64,000 bases of DNA from Gloeothece verrucosa PCC 7822 (GCF_000147335.1 NC_014501.1:5138501-5202500); one strand, 5' to 3'. Shown: positions 36,457-45,556, counted from the stretch's first letter. Numbers and translations are program-made. The notes: generated by a model not told the origin, from the sequence alone.

Positions 36457-38103
36457 ATGACAACCACCCAGTCTCCACAATTTCCCTTACGTAATGTTTC
36501 CCAATTGGTAGAAGACATAGCAACATTAACTAAAGAAATTCAAGAATTGTACTGCCAGGATGATATTCCCTGGATTGTTGGTGTATCGTGGGGAAAAGAT
36601 AGCACTACCGTATTACAACTGATCTGGAATGCGATAGCGGCTCTACCTCTAGAAAAACGACATAAAACTATTCATGTCATTACTACAGATACTCTAGTAG
36701 AAAATCCGATTGTGTCTGTCTGGGTGCGTAAATCCATAAAAAAGCTTCAAAATGCTGCAATTCAGCAACAAATGCCTGTGAAACCTCATCTACTTCATCC
36801 CTCTTTAAAAGAAAGCTTTTGGGTATGTTTAATAGGAAAAGGATATCCTGCACCTCGAAATGGTTTTCGTTGGTGTACTGATCGTCTGAAAATACAGCCT
36901 GTCAACTACTTTATCCGTGATATGGTTAGAGCGCATGGTGAAACAATAGTTGTTTTAGGTATTCGTAAAGCTGAGAGTGCAACTCGTGCAGCTACAATGA
37001 AAAAGCACGAAGAGGACAGATTACGCGATCGCCTTAGTCCTAATGGTCGCCTAATTAATTCTCTAGTTTATACCCCTATTGAAGACTGGCGGACTGATGA
37101 AGTTTGGTTATATTTGATGCAGTGGGAAAACCCTTGGGGACATAGTAATAAAGAGTTATTTGCCATGTATCGGGGAGCAACAGCAGATAATGAATGTCCT
37201 TTGGTTGTAGATACTTCTACGCCTAGCTGTGGAGATTCTCGCTTTGGTTGTTGGGTTTGTACAATGGTTAGCAAAGATAAATCTATGGAGGCGATGATTC
37301 AGAATGATGAAGAAAAAGAATGGTTACAACCTCTGTTAGATATTCGCAATGAATTAGATGTACAAGATGATAAAGATAAACGGGACTTTCGTCGTATTTA
37401 CGGTAGAGTAGAACTATTTGGTAAAGAAGAAATAGAACCCATACCCGGTCCTTATACTAAATACTGGAGGGAACACTGGTTAAGACGGGTACTCCAAGCA
37501 CAAGTCGAAGTGCGAAAAAATGCCCCAGAAGACATGAAAGACATCACCCTAATAACTATGGACGAACTAAGCGAAATCCGGCAAATTTGGTTAGATCAAA
37601 AGCATGAATTTGATGATAGCTTACCGAAAATATACGAAGAAGTCACCGGCGAACCATTTAAAGATCCTCGGCGAGAACTCGAACGCCGCCTCTTAGGTGA
37701 GGATGAATGGAATGTCTTAGCGGAAATTTGCGGCGATGACGTAATGCACCTAGAATTAATGACTAAACTCCTCGATACTGAGCGGCAACATTACACAAAA
37801 ACTCGTCGCTCAAATATCTACAACGAACTGCAAAAATGCTTTGAAACCAGTTCAAGGTCCCGAGAAGATGCCATAGATAACGCACACCTGAAGCGGCATT
37901 TAAAAACCGCCGCCGCACAAGGAGACGTAGAAAGCATCAAACAGCAATTAACCAACCCCGAAAAAGAAAACGGAGATCTAAAAATCATCAAAGAAAAAAT
38001 CAAAGAGAATTTAAAAACCCCAGCCAACAATCAGCAACAATTATCATTATCTTGGGGCAACCTCAAATTTAGTAATCAACCCACAGAACCCGAAGAAGAA
38101 TAA
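36457..38103 (+). CDS. dndC: DNA phosphorothioation sulfurtransferase DndC
   Basis: DndC is an ATP-pyrophosphatase/PAPS reductase-type protein with an iron-sulfur cluster that brings sulfur to DNA. The 548-residue protein has the P-loop VGVSWGKDSTTVLQLIW (SWGKDS, residues 42-58), cysteines in NECPLV, SCGDSRFGCWVC for the cluster, and RWCTDRLKIQPV near residue 143. Length is that of DndC. It is upstream of a reverse-strand insertion (CCD and SDR genes), whereas dndD usually follows directly. Confidence 0.95.
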   Translation: MTTTQSPQFPLRNVSQLVEDIATLTKEIQELYCQDDIPWIVGVSWGKDSTTVLQLIWNAIAALPLEKRHKTIHVITTDTLVENPIVSVWVRKSIKKLQNAAIQQQMPVKPHLLHPSLKESFWVCLIGKGYPAPRNGFRWCTDRLKIQPVNYFIRDMVRAHGETIVVLGIRKAESATRAATMKKHEEDRLRDRLSPNGRLINSLVYTPIEDWRTDEVWLYLMQWENPWGHSNKELFAMYRGATADNECPLVVDTSTPSCGDSRFGCWVCTMVSKDKSMEAMIQNDEEKEWLQPLLDIRNELDVQDDKDKRDFRRIYGRVELFGKEEIEPIPGPYTKYWREHWLRRVLQAQVEVRKNAPEDMKDITLITMDELSEIRQIWLDQKHEFDDSLPKIYEEVTGEPFKDPRRELERRLLGEDEWNVLAEICGDDVMHLELMTKLLDTERQHYTKTRRSNIYNELQKCFETSSRSREDAIDNAHLKRHLKTAAAQGDVESIKQQLTNPEKENGDLKIIKEKIKENLKTPANNQQQLSLSWGNLKFSNQPTEPEEE

Positions 38104-38164
38104 AACAACTAAAAAAAATCCGTTCATAACCATTACCCCTCCCGAGTTCTCCTCTGTAACTCTG

Positions 38165-38369
38165 CGTTTTTGCTTTAAAAAAATCCCCCTCACACAAAGA
38201 GAATAGGGCTGTTTCGTTCTTTTGAAATGCTCTCAGGCTGAAGCCTCTAGCTATACGAACTAAGCCTGCCTACGCAGGCTAAAAGGCTTATAATTTGTAT
38301 TTAGCCCGCGCCGGCGGGCTTTGTCCGTATAGCCCAACCCTTCAGGGTTAGGGCGTTTTTGCTTTAAAA
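38165..38369. repeat. REP-type block flanked by direct copies of GCGTTTTTGCTTTAAAAAAA
   Basis: GCGTTTTTGCTTTAAAAAAA occurs at 38165-38184 and again at 38353-38370, each followed by CCCCTCAC-like sequence. Between them lie the palindromes TAAGCCTGCCTACGCAGGCT (38261-38280) and AGCCCGCGCCGGCGGGCT (38303-38320) and other GC-rich hairpins (AGGCTGAAGCCT; CCCTTCAGGGTTAGGG). The layout suggests that the block was inserted beside, or duplicated, a terminator. The whole 311-base dndC-CCD interval is explained by this and the terminator after it. Confidence 0.7.
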
Positions 38370-38395
38370 AAACCCCTCACAGAAACAGAGGGGTT
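38364..38395 (-). terminator. Rho-independent terminator of the carotenoid oxygenase gene
   Basis: Read on the minus strand, AACCCCTC (38395-38388) pairs with GAGGGGTT (38378-38371) with a 9-base loop and is followed by a run of seven T. It lies 20 bases after the stop of the oxygenase gene. Confidence 0.8.
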
Positions 38396-38414
38396 AAACC
38401 AGAGGTCAAAAAGC

Positions 38415-39809
38415 TCAACTTTGAGGCACCCAAAGACCATGAAAACCATAAGGAACACGCTGAGGAATAAGAACCCGGGCCACCGGTTCATACTCCAAAT
38501 TCTGCGCCGCCAAAATCACCAACTCCGAAGAATCAGTAGACTGATCATAAACAAAAGTTATCAACCAACCATCATCTTCTGAACTTCCTAGAGGGTTGGG
38601 AGCAAAAACCGCCTCACCCCCATAACGACCCAAACCATACTGATAACGCCAAGAATTCCCCGTTTCTAGGTCATATTTAATGATCCCATCCCACAAAGGA
38701 AGTTCATCAGGTTTGATCGTCATGCTATAACCATAACGATTTTTACGTCCCACATAAGCCGGGTTGAGGGTAGGAAATTCTGAAGGAACATCATCTAAAA
38801 TTTCCTCTTTAACAGAATTATCCCGAAGATTAAACCGCCATCTCGTCAAAAAGGGAATATCATTTTTATTGGCCATTTCTGGGTCATTTACCATCCCTAA
38901 AACACTGGTTGCTTCCATGCGACAGGCCAGTAAAATTACCTCATCTCCCTCTTCATAAGCATTGAGAGTATGGTAAATGAAGCAAGAGTTAGTCTCAAAC
39001 CAACGTATCGAGTCCGGTTCTCCATGACGAGGAAGAATACCAAAATAACTGGGGGTATGAGATTCAAATTGAAAAGCCGCTTCTCCTTTAGCCATTTTTT
39101 CGGGACGGAAAGTAAGCGGTAAATTAGGAAATATACTGTAATGTTCAGTGATAGCAAAATCGTGCATCATCACCCCTACCGGTAACTCAATGGGTACAAG
39201 TTTACTTAATTTCCCATCGGCTGAGACAATGCCATAATGTAAGAACGGGGGAGTAATCATATTGTAGCCAATAAACATCATTTCCCCAGTGACCGGATCG
39301 ACTTTAGGATGAGCGGTAAAAGGTGTATTTAATTTACCCTCAAAGGTTTGGGAACCCACAGTATCTAAACTCGGAACATCAATTAAATAGGGTTCTCCTC
39401 CTTCCCAAAGAGACAAAAGTTGTTGATGGTGCCAAACTAAAGCGGTATTAGAAACATTTTTAAAACTCAATTCAGGTTCTAAGTCTCTTGGGCCTAATAT
39501 CCCGCCATAAAGCGCTTTTCCGGCTTGATGTTCTTTCATAAAACCGGCAGTTTTCACATAGCGGTTACGATAGGTTGCTTGAGAGTCTTTAATCTCGACT
39601 CCATGTAACATTCCATCCCCATCAAACCAATGATACATCCCCAAAGGATCAAATTGAGGGTTTGGGCCATTGCGAACGAAACTACCTCGTAATTCTGGGG
39701 GAATTTTGCCGATAACCTTTAAATTTGTACTGGTTATTTCTTGATGAACTGGGGCAAAGTTTCCCGCTAAAAAAGGACTAATCTCAGCAATTGCTGTTGG
39801 CTCTACCAT
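38415..39809 (-). CDS. Carotenoid/apocarotenoid cleavage oxygenase
   Basis: A 464-residue Fe(II)-dependent carotenoid oxygenase of the RPE65/CCD family, similar to cyanobacterial apocarotenoid-15,15'-oxygenase, which makes retinal from apocarotenals. Four iron-binding His are visible in FTAHPKVDP, MMHDFAITEHYS, IYHTLNAYEEGDE and GFHGLW near the C-terminus. Start and length are normal. It sits on the minus strand between dndC and dndD with an SDR gene 81 bases upstream, so the pair may act together. Confidence 0.92.
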   Translation of the reverse strand: MVEPTAIAEISPFLAGNFAPVHQEITSTNLKVIGKIPPELRGSFVRNGPNPQFDPLGMYHWFDGDGMLHGVEIKDSQATYRNRYVKTAGFMKEHQAGKALYGGILGPRDLEPELSFKNVSNTALVWHHQQLLSLWEGGEPYLIDVPSLDTVGSQTFEGKLNTPFTAHPKVDPVTGEMMFIGYNMITPPFLHYGIVSADGKLSKLVPIELPVGVMMHDFAITEHYSIFPNLPLTFRPEKMAKGEAAFQFESHTPSYFGILPRHGEPDSIRWFETNSCFIYHTLNAYEEGDEVILLACRMEATSVLGMVNDPEMANKNDIPFLTRWRFNLRDNSVKEEILDDVPSEFPTLNPAYVGRKNRYGYSMTIKPDELPLWDGIIKYDLETGNSWRYQYGLGRYGGEAVFAPNPLGSSEDDGWLITFVYDQSTDSSELVILAAQNLEYEPVARVLIPQRVPYGFHGLWVPQS

Positions 39810-39890
39810 AGCGATTATTCAATTCGTCAATTCCTTACTATATAGATTTTTTCAGATTTTGGGTGATGACGCTGGTTCGGTTTTTTTGGG

Positions 39891-40694
39891 TTAATTTCCC
39901 ACCTTGATATTTTTGACAATTTTTGATAAAATCCCAGGAAAAAATCGCTTAAGATAGACAGCAATCATTTCTTTTCTAGCAATATAAATTTCTTCCTGGT
40001 CTTTTTCAATAGCCTGAAGTATTTTTTGGGCACAGACATCTACAGAAATTCCTAACTCTTGATTTTTATCCATCTGATTATATTTAGCTCCCTCTGCGGT
40101 AAAAGCATTCAGACTAATAGAAGTTTTAACATATCCCGGACAAATCAAAGTAACTTTAATATTATCTTGCCAAACTTCGGCTCGTAACGAGTCAAAATAT
40201 CCCTGTAAAGCGTGTTTAGAAGCCGCATAAGACGAACGCATCTTTGTAGCAACTTTTCCCGCCACACTAGAGATAATAACCAGATGACCGGATTGTTGTT
40301 TTTTCATCACTGTTAATACAGATTTGCTCAGAGTGATAGCCGCAAAAAAATTGACTTCCATTATTATTCGTTCTACCTCAGAAGAGGTTTCCACTGCCAA
40401 AGATCTTTGAGTCACTCCTCCGTTATTAATTAAAATATCGACCGTACCAAATAAACTAATCGCTTCCTGTGCTAAGATTGGCAAAGTATCGGGTTGATTC
40501 AGGTCAAGCGGCAAAATTTTAATCTCATCAGGATTAATTCCCTTGCAATTGTCTTTAACTCGTTGTAATTCGTTTTCTCGTCTGGCTGATAAAATCAATT
40601 TTCCTCCCTTCTCGGCAATTTGATAAGCCAAAGCTTCGCCGATACCTGATGAAGCCCCTGTAATCCAAATAACTTTATTTTTAATTTCGCTCAT
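39891..40694 (-). CDS. Short-chain dehydrogenase/reductase
   Basis: A 267-residue classical SDR. The cofactor-binding motif is TGASSGIGEA at residues 13-22, followed by LINNGGVTQRS and the catalytic SSYAASKHALQGY (YxxxK) with Ser from VIISSVAGK. The C-terminal part contains a hydrophobic tail region that may attach to membrane. Substrate is unknown; retinal/apocarotenal is an attractive idea from the adjacent oxygenase. The ATG at 40694 is chosen because AGGAGG lies 9 bases upstream; an in-frame TTG is further upstream. Confidence 0.9.
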   Translation of the reverse strand: MSEIKNKVIWITGASSGIGEALAYQIAEKGGKLILSARRENELQRVKDNCKGINPDEIKILPLDLNQPDTLPILAQEAISLFGTVDILINNGGVTQRSLAVETSSEVERIIMEVNFFAAITLSKSVLTVMKKQQSGHLVIISSVAGKVATKMRSSYAASKHALQGYFDSLRAEVWQDNIKVTLICPGYVKTSISLNAFTAEGAKYNQMDKNQELGISVDVCAQKILQAIEKDQEEIYIARKEMIAVYLKRFFPGILSKIVKNIKVGN

Positions 40695-40799
40695 GGGGGT
40701 TTTTCCTCCTAACAAATTTTTAAAATTATTGTTTTTATTATACTTTAAATAAAAAAATATAGTATGATATAAAAATCCTTGTAAATTTAGCGATACCTA

Positions 40800-42797
40800 A
40801 TGATTTTTACCGAACTCGTCTTAGAGAACTTTGGCCCTTATGCAGGCAAACATACCATAAACCTACGACCAGAAATAGAAGAAAATACCCGCCCTATTAT
40901 CTTATTTGGCGGCATGAATGGAGGCGGAAAAACAACTCTAATGGATGCCATGCGCCTCGCCTTATATGGTTCTCGTGCCCAATGTTCTACGCGAGGAAAT
41001 TTAAGTTATAGCGACTTTTTGAGTCAAGCAGTTAATAGTCAAACCCCCCCTTATGAAAAAGCGCGAATAGAACTAGCCTTTGAACATTTTCAAGACGATG
41101 AATTACTAGAAATAAGAATTGTGCGTTACTGGGAAAAAAAACCCAAAGACGGAAAAGACCATTTAGGAATTTTAATCGGAAAATCCGATCAAGAATTAGT
41201 AGAGCCAGCCCTAGCTAATACCTGGGATGAATATATCGAAACCCTCCTGCCATTAGGAATTTCTAACCTCTTTCTTTTTGACGGAGAACAAGTCAAAGAA
41301 CTGGCAGAACAAGACATCCCCCCTCAAGCGGTAATAGAAGCCATTCAATCCCTATTAGGACTCGGGTTAGCTGAAAAATTATCCATAGACTTAGACATTT
41401 TAGTCAGTCGTAAGCGTAAAGAAATCGCCACTGGATTACAACTAAAAGACCTAGAAAAAATCGAAGAAAAATTAAAATATTATCAACAGGAATCCGAAGC
41501 CGCCAACCGAGAATTAGGCAATCTCAAAAATCAACTAGAAAGGGCTGAGAAAAAAAGAAAAGAAGCCTCAAATAAATTCCGAGTACAAGGAGGAAAAATA
41601 GCCGCTCAAAAAAACCAACTTGACCTAGAAAAAAAAGCACTAGAAAAAGCGGCAGAAGAGAGTCGAAAAGACTTGTGTCAGTTAGCGGCAGGGATCTTAC
41701 CTTTAGAATTAATAAACCCGCTTCTGCAACAAGCCAAAAACCAAGGAGAACAAGAAATCAAAATTCAACAGGCTAAAATCGCCAAAAAACTTTTACAAGA
41801 ACGAGATCAAAAGTTATTATCTTATCTATCTGAACTCGCTTTACAATCGGAAAAACTGAAAAAAATACAAAGCTTTCTCGAGCAAGAAAACCAAATTTTA
41901 AACCAAACAACAGAAGCCGATCACACCTCTTTTTTAAACCTGAATGAAGAAGAATTAAAACAATTAACAAACATTTTAGACCATCAACTTCCTCTCGAAA
42001 CAAACCAGGCTAAAAAGCAAGTTGAATTGCTCGAAAAAATCGAAACAGAAATGGAAAGCAAAGAAAAAGAATTAGCCTTAGCCGCTTCTCCCGAAGAGTA
42101 CGATAAACTAGACAAAGCCTTACAGGAAGCCGACCAAGAACTGCGAAAATGTCAAGCGGCTTATGAGGCCTGTCAACGGCGTTTTGATGAAGCCAAAAAA
42201 GGCAGCGACAAAACCAAAAAAGAACTCGAAAAATATAGCGAAGAAGCCATCGACTATCAAAACAACGAACACCTAATTAAAGCCGCCGCAAGAGCCAAAC
42301 AAACCCTACAACTATTTAAAGAAAAATTAACCCTAAAAAAATTAAATAAACTCGAAGGAGAAGTGAGCCAATGCTTTAGATATTTACTCCATAAAACCGA
42401 CCTCGTAAATCGTGTAGCCATTGATACGCAAAACTTTAGCCTTTCCCTGTACGATCCCAACGGCGAACTCATCCCTAAACATCGACTCTCAGCCGGAGAA
42501 AAACAACTCCTAGCCATAGCATTTTTATGGGGACTAGCGCGAGTATCAGGAAGAAACTTACCCGTAGCCATTGACACCCCTTTAGGAAGACTAGACTCAT
42601 CTCATCGCAGTAACTTAGTAGAACGTTATTTTCCCACAGCATCCCATCAAGTCATCCTCCTATCGACAGATACAGAAATCGGCAAAACAGAAATAGAACA
42701 ATTGAAAGAACTCGATGCAATAGCCTTGCAATATCTGCTAAAATATGACTCAACTAAACGTCAGACTACCATCGAGCCTAATCGTTACTTTTGGTAA
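40800..42797 (+). CDS. dndD: DNA phosphorothioation ATPase DndD
   Basis: DndD is an SMC/RecF-like ATPase needed for phosphorothioation. The 665-residue protein has Walker A FGGMNGGGKTTLMDAMRLAL (residues 37-56), a long central coiled coil (about 210-520, rich in Glu, Lys and Gln), the ABC signature RLSAGEKQLLAIAFLWGLA (about 561-579) and Walker B PVAIDTPLGRLDSSHR. Length is normal. It is divergent from the SDR and begins a tight operon with the GUN4-domain gene and dndE. Confidence 0.95.
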   Translation: MIFTELVLENFGPYAGKHTINLRPEIEENTRPIILFGGMNGGGKTTLMDAMRLALYGSRAQCSTRGNLSYSDFLSQAVNSQTPPYEKARIELAFEHFQDDELLEIRIVRYWEKKPKDGKDHLGILIGKSDQELVEPALANTWDEYIETLLPLGISNLFLFDGEQVKELAEQDIPPQAVIEAIQSLLGLGLAEKLSIDLDILVSRKRKEIATGLQLKDLEKIEEKLKYYQQESEAANRELGNLKNQLERAEKKRKEASNKFRVQGGKIAAQKNQLDLEKKALEKAAEESRKDLCQLAAGILPLELINPLLQQAKNQGEQEIKIQQAKIAKKLLQERDQKLLSYLSELALQSEKLKKIQSFLEQENQILNQTTEADHTSFLNLNEEELKQLTNILDHQLPLETNQAKKQVELLEKIETEMESKEKELALAASPEEYDKLDKALQEADQELRKCQAAYEACQRRFDEAKKGSDKTKKELEKYSEEAIDYQNNEHLIKAAARAKQTLQLFKEKLTLKKLNKLEGEVSQCFRYLLHKTDLVNRVAIDTQNFSLSLYDPNGELIPKHRLSAGEKQLLAIAFLWGLARVSGRNLPVAIDTPLGRLDSSHRSNLVERYFPTASHQVILLSTDTEIGKTEIEQLKELDAIALQYLLKYDSTKRQTTIEPNRYFW

Positions 42798-42816
42798 AAA
42801 ATATTAACTAAAAAAA

Positions 42817-43407
42817 ATGAGTAATTCCTACAATGAAGGCCAGCAAGAACTTTCCAACCAACTAGCCGAAATAAAACTGCAATTAACCCGACTAACAGAA
42901 CTGAGTAGCCGCTTAGCATGGGTTGAAGAAACTCTATTATTAGTAGAAGACATTTATCGCTATGAAAAATTACAAAAAGCCTTATTAGAAGGAGACTGGT
43001 TTGAAGCCGACTTAGAAACCATTAAAATCATATTAGACCTAACCGGTAAAGACAAAGACAACCTGAAACCAGAAGATATTCAATACTTTCCGGTGGCATC
43101 CTTAAAAGTCATCGATAAACTGTGGCTAAAATACAGTCAAGGAAAATTTGGTTTTACCGTACAACTAAAAATTTACCAACAATTGGGAGGCAACCTAGAC
43201 ACCACCATCGCTAAAGATCAAAAACTGATTGAAAAGTGGGGCGAACAACTGGGATGGAGAGACAACCATCAATGGCGAAAATGTGATGAACTAGATTATA
43301 GTTTTAACGCGCCAACAGGTTGTCATCCTTCGCAATGGTGGAACTCGCCTTATGGATCAAAAATGACCAACTATTTTCTTGCCCGTCTGATCAAAGCTAA
43401 TCTATAA
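42817..43407 (+). CDS. GUN4-domain protein encoded between dndD and dndE
   Basis: A 196-residue protein. An N-terminal coiled-coil-like region (QQELSNQLAEIKLQLTRLTE and onward to about 45) precedes a GUN4 domain (about 50-196) with the family landmarks YEKLQKALLEGDWFEADLET, DKLWLKYSQGKFGFTVQLKI and WGEQLGWR, ending SFNAPTGCHPSQWW. GUN4 binds porphyrins in chlorophyll synthesis, and GUN4 domains also occur on bacterial signalling proteins. Spacing is 19 bases after dndD and 5 before dndE, so it is a component of the dnd operon. Its role there is unknown. Confidence 0.85.
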   Translation: MSNSYNEGQQELSNQLAEIKLQLTRLTELSSRLAWVEETLLLVEDIYRYEKLQKALLEGDWFEADLETIKIILDLTGKDKDNLKPEDIQYFPVASLKVIDKLWLKYSQGKFGFTVQLKIYQQLGGNLDTTIAKDQKLIEKWGEQLGWRDNHQWRKCDELDYSFNAPTGCHPSQWWNSPYGSKMTNYFLARLIKANL

Positions 43408-43412
43408 AAGTA

Positions 43413-43808
43413 ATGGAAAGCCCAATAGAAAGAATACATATATCTCAAACAGCCAGAGAGCAACTCATTAAACTAAAACGATATACCAAGATAGAAAACT
43501 GGAATATCTTATGTCGTTGGGCTTTTTGTCGTTCCCTAGCTGAACCGAGTATTCCCTCGCCGGTGCCTCTGCCGCCTAACAGCAATGTTGAAATGAGTTG
43601 GCAAGTCTTTGGCGGAGAAATGGCCGATGTATTGCTGATCGCCTTAAAAATGCGCTGTTACAATGATGGACTCGGAACAGATCAAGAAACATTAGCTCAT
43701 CAATTTCGTCTTCATCTCCATCGAGGAATTGGATACTTAGCTGGAGATATGACCATCAAAAAAATCGAAAATTTAATTACCATCCCTTTAAAAGAGAACC
43801 GGCAATAG
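43413..43808 (+). CDS. dndE: DNA phosphorothioation protein DndE
   Basis: DndE is a small protein that binds nicked DNA and completes the Dnd modification complex. This 131-residue copy carries the family pattern RIHISQTAREQLIKLKRYT and WNILCRWAFCRSLAEPSIP, then GGEMADVLLIALKMRC and FRLHLHRGIGYLAG. It lies 5 bases downstream of the GUN4 gene, and no restriction genes follow. Confidence 0.93.
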   Translation: MESPIERIHISQTAREQLIKLKRYTKIENWNILCRWAFCRSLAEPSIPSPVPLPPNSNVEMSWQVFGGEMADVLLIALKMRCYNDGLGTDQETLAHQFRLHLHRGIGYLAGDMTIKKIENLITIPLKENRQ

Positions 43809-43833
43809 AGGGAAAGCTAAAAAAACTCCTGAT

Positions 43834-43883
43834 AAATGACTAATTACTAACGACTAATAACTAATAACTAATAACTAATGACT
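43834..43883. repeat. Heptameric tandem repeat that includes a start codon
   Basis: About seven degenerate copies of ACTAATA/ACTAATG run from 43834 to 43883. The last unit, AATGACTG, supplies the ATG of the PRC-barrel gene at 43878. Same repeat family as those at 8085, 30303 and 56372. Confidence 0.75.
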
Positions 43884-44546
43884 GATAACAAAATAGCCAT
43901 TCCCATCAATGCCGATGTGCTGTGTAGTGATGAAAAATGTGGCAAATCATCTCATGCCATTATTAACCCCATCACTCAAAACATCACTCATATAGTAGTT
44001 AAAGACTCTGACTTACCCGAGTCTAGCCGGCGTATAGTTCCTATCGAGAAAATTAGCACCACCACATCAAACACAGTTACCCTCAATTGCAGCAAAGAAG
44101 AACTCGCACAAATGCAAGCCTTTACAGAAAGTCATTATATTAAACCTGATAACGACACTCTGGCAACCATGCTTCAGATAGAACACTATGAAGAAACCCT
44201 GCTGAGTGATCCCTATATACTGCCTTATGCCATTCCTATAACGCCCTTAGAATATATGCCCATAGAAAAAGAACTCATCCCCCCCGGACAAATTGCCGTA
44301 CATCGAGGTGCGGAAGTTAGGGCGATAGATGGGCGAGTAGGACGAGTTGATGAATTTGTGGTCGAACCGAGTAATGGTCATATTACTCACCTAATTATGC
44401 GAGAAGGGCATCTTTGGATGACAAAAGATATTGTTATTCCCCTAAAAGCCATCGAAAAAATGGAAGAAGAGATCGTGTATTTAAACATAGATAAAAAAGG
44501 AGTTGAGTCATTACCCGAAATTAATGTTAAGCGGCTTTTTGGTTAA
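43878..44546 (+). CDS. PRC-barrel domain protein
   Basis: A 222-residue soluble protein with two PRC-barrel-like halves. The first is about 1-80 (PINADVLCSDEKCGKSSHAI, NITHIVVKDSDLP), the second about 140-215 (VHRGAEVRAIDGRVGRVDEF, HITHLIMREGHLW). PRC-barrel proteins are known in photosynthetic reaction centres and RNA maturation, but this stand-alone form has no established role. The initiator ATG is inside a heptameric repeat array, and no ribosome-binding site is visible, so translation efficiency may depend on repeat number. Confidence 0.8.
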   Translation: MTDNKIAIPINADVLCSDEKCGKSSHAIINPITQNITHIVVKDSDLPESSRRIVPIEKISTTTSNTVTLNCSKEELAQMQAFTESHYIKPDNDTLATMLQIEHYEETLLSDPYILPYAIPITPLEYMPIEKELIPPGQIAVHRGAEVRAIDGRVGRVDEFVVEPSNGHITHLIMREGHLWMTKDIVIPLKAIEKMEEEIVYLNIDKKGVESLPEINVKRLFG

Positions 44547-44623
44547 TAAAAACTTAAAGGCATCATCAAAGCAAAGACGAAAAAAACTAGCACAAATTAA
44601 AAAATATTATTGAGGTTAAACGG

Positions 44624-45454
44624 GTGACTATTTCCCTTACTTCTGAAGTTCCCACTCAAACAGCCGCTTGGCACTGGCAACAATGGAACAGTTTGCCTTA
44701 TTTGACTTGTTCATTATTACAAGACTGGCAACACGGCTTTTTTACGCAGCAATTTTATCCTCATCCGCCAGAAGAATTAGTCGAGGTATTGCAACCGGGA
44801 GCATCTGTATATCGAGTTAAACAGGTGCATGACCGGCGCGTACTCACTTCAAAAGAAATAGAAGCAGCGATTAAAAATGAAAAAATAGAAGAAAAGTATC
44901 CACCGGCCGATGGAATCATTACCGACCAACCTCAGCAGTCAATCTGGGTGGCTAGTGCTGATTGTACCCCGGTTTTGATCGCCGATGTCAAGACCCGAAA
45001 AACCGCAGCAATTCACGCAGGATGGCGAGGAACAGCTAAAAAGATTGTTCCCGAAGCAATTTCACGATTAATAAATTTTGGTAGTGATCGGGAAAATTTA
45101 AGAATTGCTCTTGGTCCGGCCATCTCTGGAGAAGTGTATCAAGTGTCTCAGGAAGTGGCCTTAGAAGTCGGGTCTAGTTTACTCAACTGGCAAGAATTAG
45201 ACACCAGAGAAAGCCTTATAAAAGCCTTACAAGAGATGCCCGGTTCACCCATTCTCGAAGATCCAGAACCCGGACGGGTTAAATTAGATGTCAGACGAGT
45301 CAATGTATTACAACTGCTATCATTAGGCATTGCTGAGGAACAGATCGCCATCGCGCCTTATTGTACCTATCAGCAACCTGAGTATTTCTTTTCTTATCGG
45401 CGAACCAATGAAAAAAAAGTTCAATGGTCAGGAATTGTTAGTAATAATCTCTAA
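44624..45454 (+). CDS. pgeF: Peptidoglycan editing factor / multicopper-type purine nucleoside phosphorylase family
   Basis: A 276-residue protein of the YfiH/PgeF (laccase-domain) family, implicated in peptidoglycan fidelity and purine nucleoside phosphorolysis. The metal-site residues are seen in KQVHDRRV, SADCTPVLIAD (Cys) and IHAGWRGTA (His). The start is GTG at 44624. It lies about 80 bases after the PRC-barrel gene and is probably an independent unit. Confidence 0.92.
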   Translation: MTISLTSEVPTQTAAWHWQQWNSLPYLTCSLLQDWQHGFFTQQFYPHPPEELVEVLQPGASVYRVKQVHDRRVLTSKEIEAAIKNEKIEEKYPPADGIITDQPQQSIWVASADCTPVLIADVKTRKTAAIHAGWRGTAKKIVPEAISRLINFGSDRENLRIALGPAISGEVYQVSQEVALEVGSSLLNWQELDTRESLIKALQEMPGSPILEDPEPGRVKLDVRRVNVLQLLSLGIAEEQIAIAPYCTYQQPEYFFSYRRTNEKKVQWSGIVSNNL

Positions 45455-45556
45455 ACAATGATTCCTTTGATTTTTTGATGAACTAGGATTTTTTATTGAT
45501 CATTATAATCACAGTTATCAGATACAATAAAATCTAACAATCATCAATTATTTAAA

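Noticed and set aside
31591-43808. dndFGH restriction genes
   Set aside because: No FGH-like helicase, nuclease or associated gene was found in the window; only modification-type genes are present.
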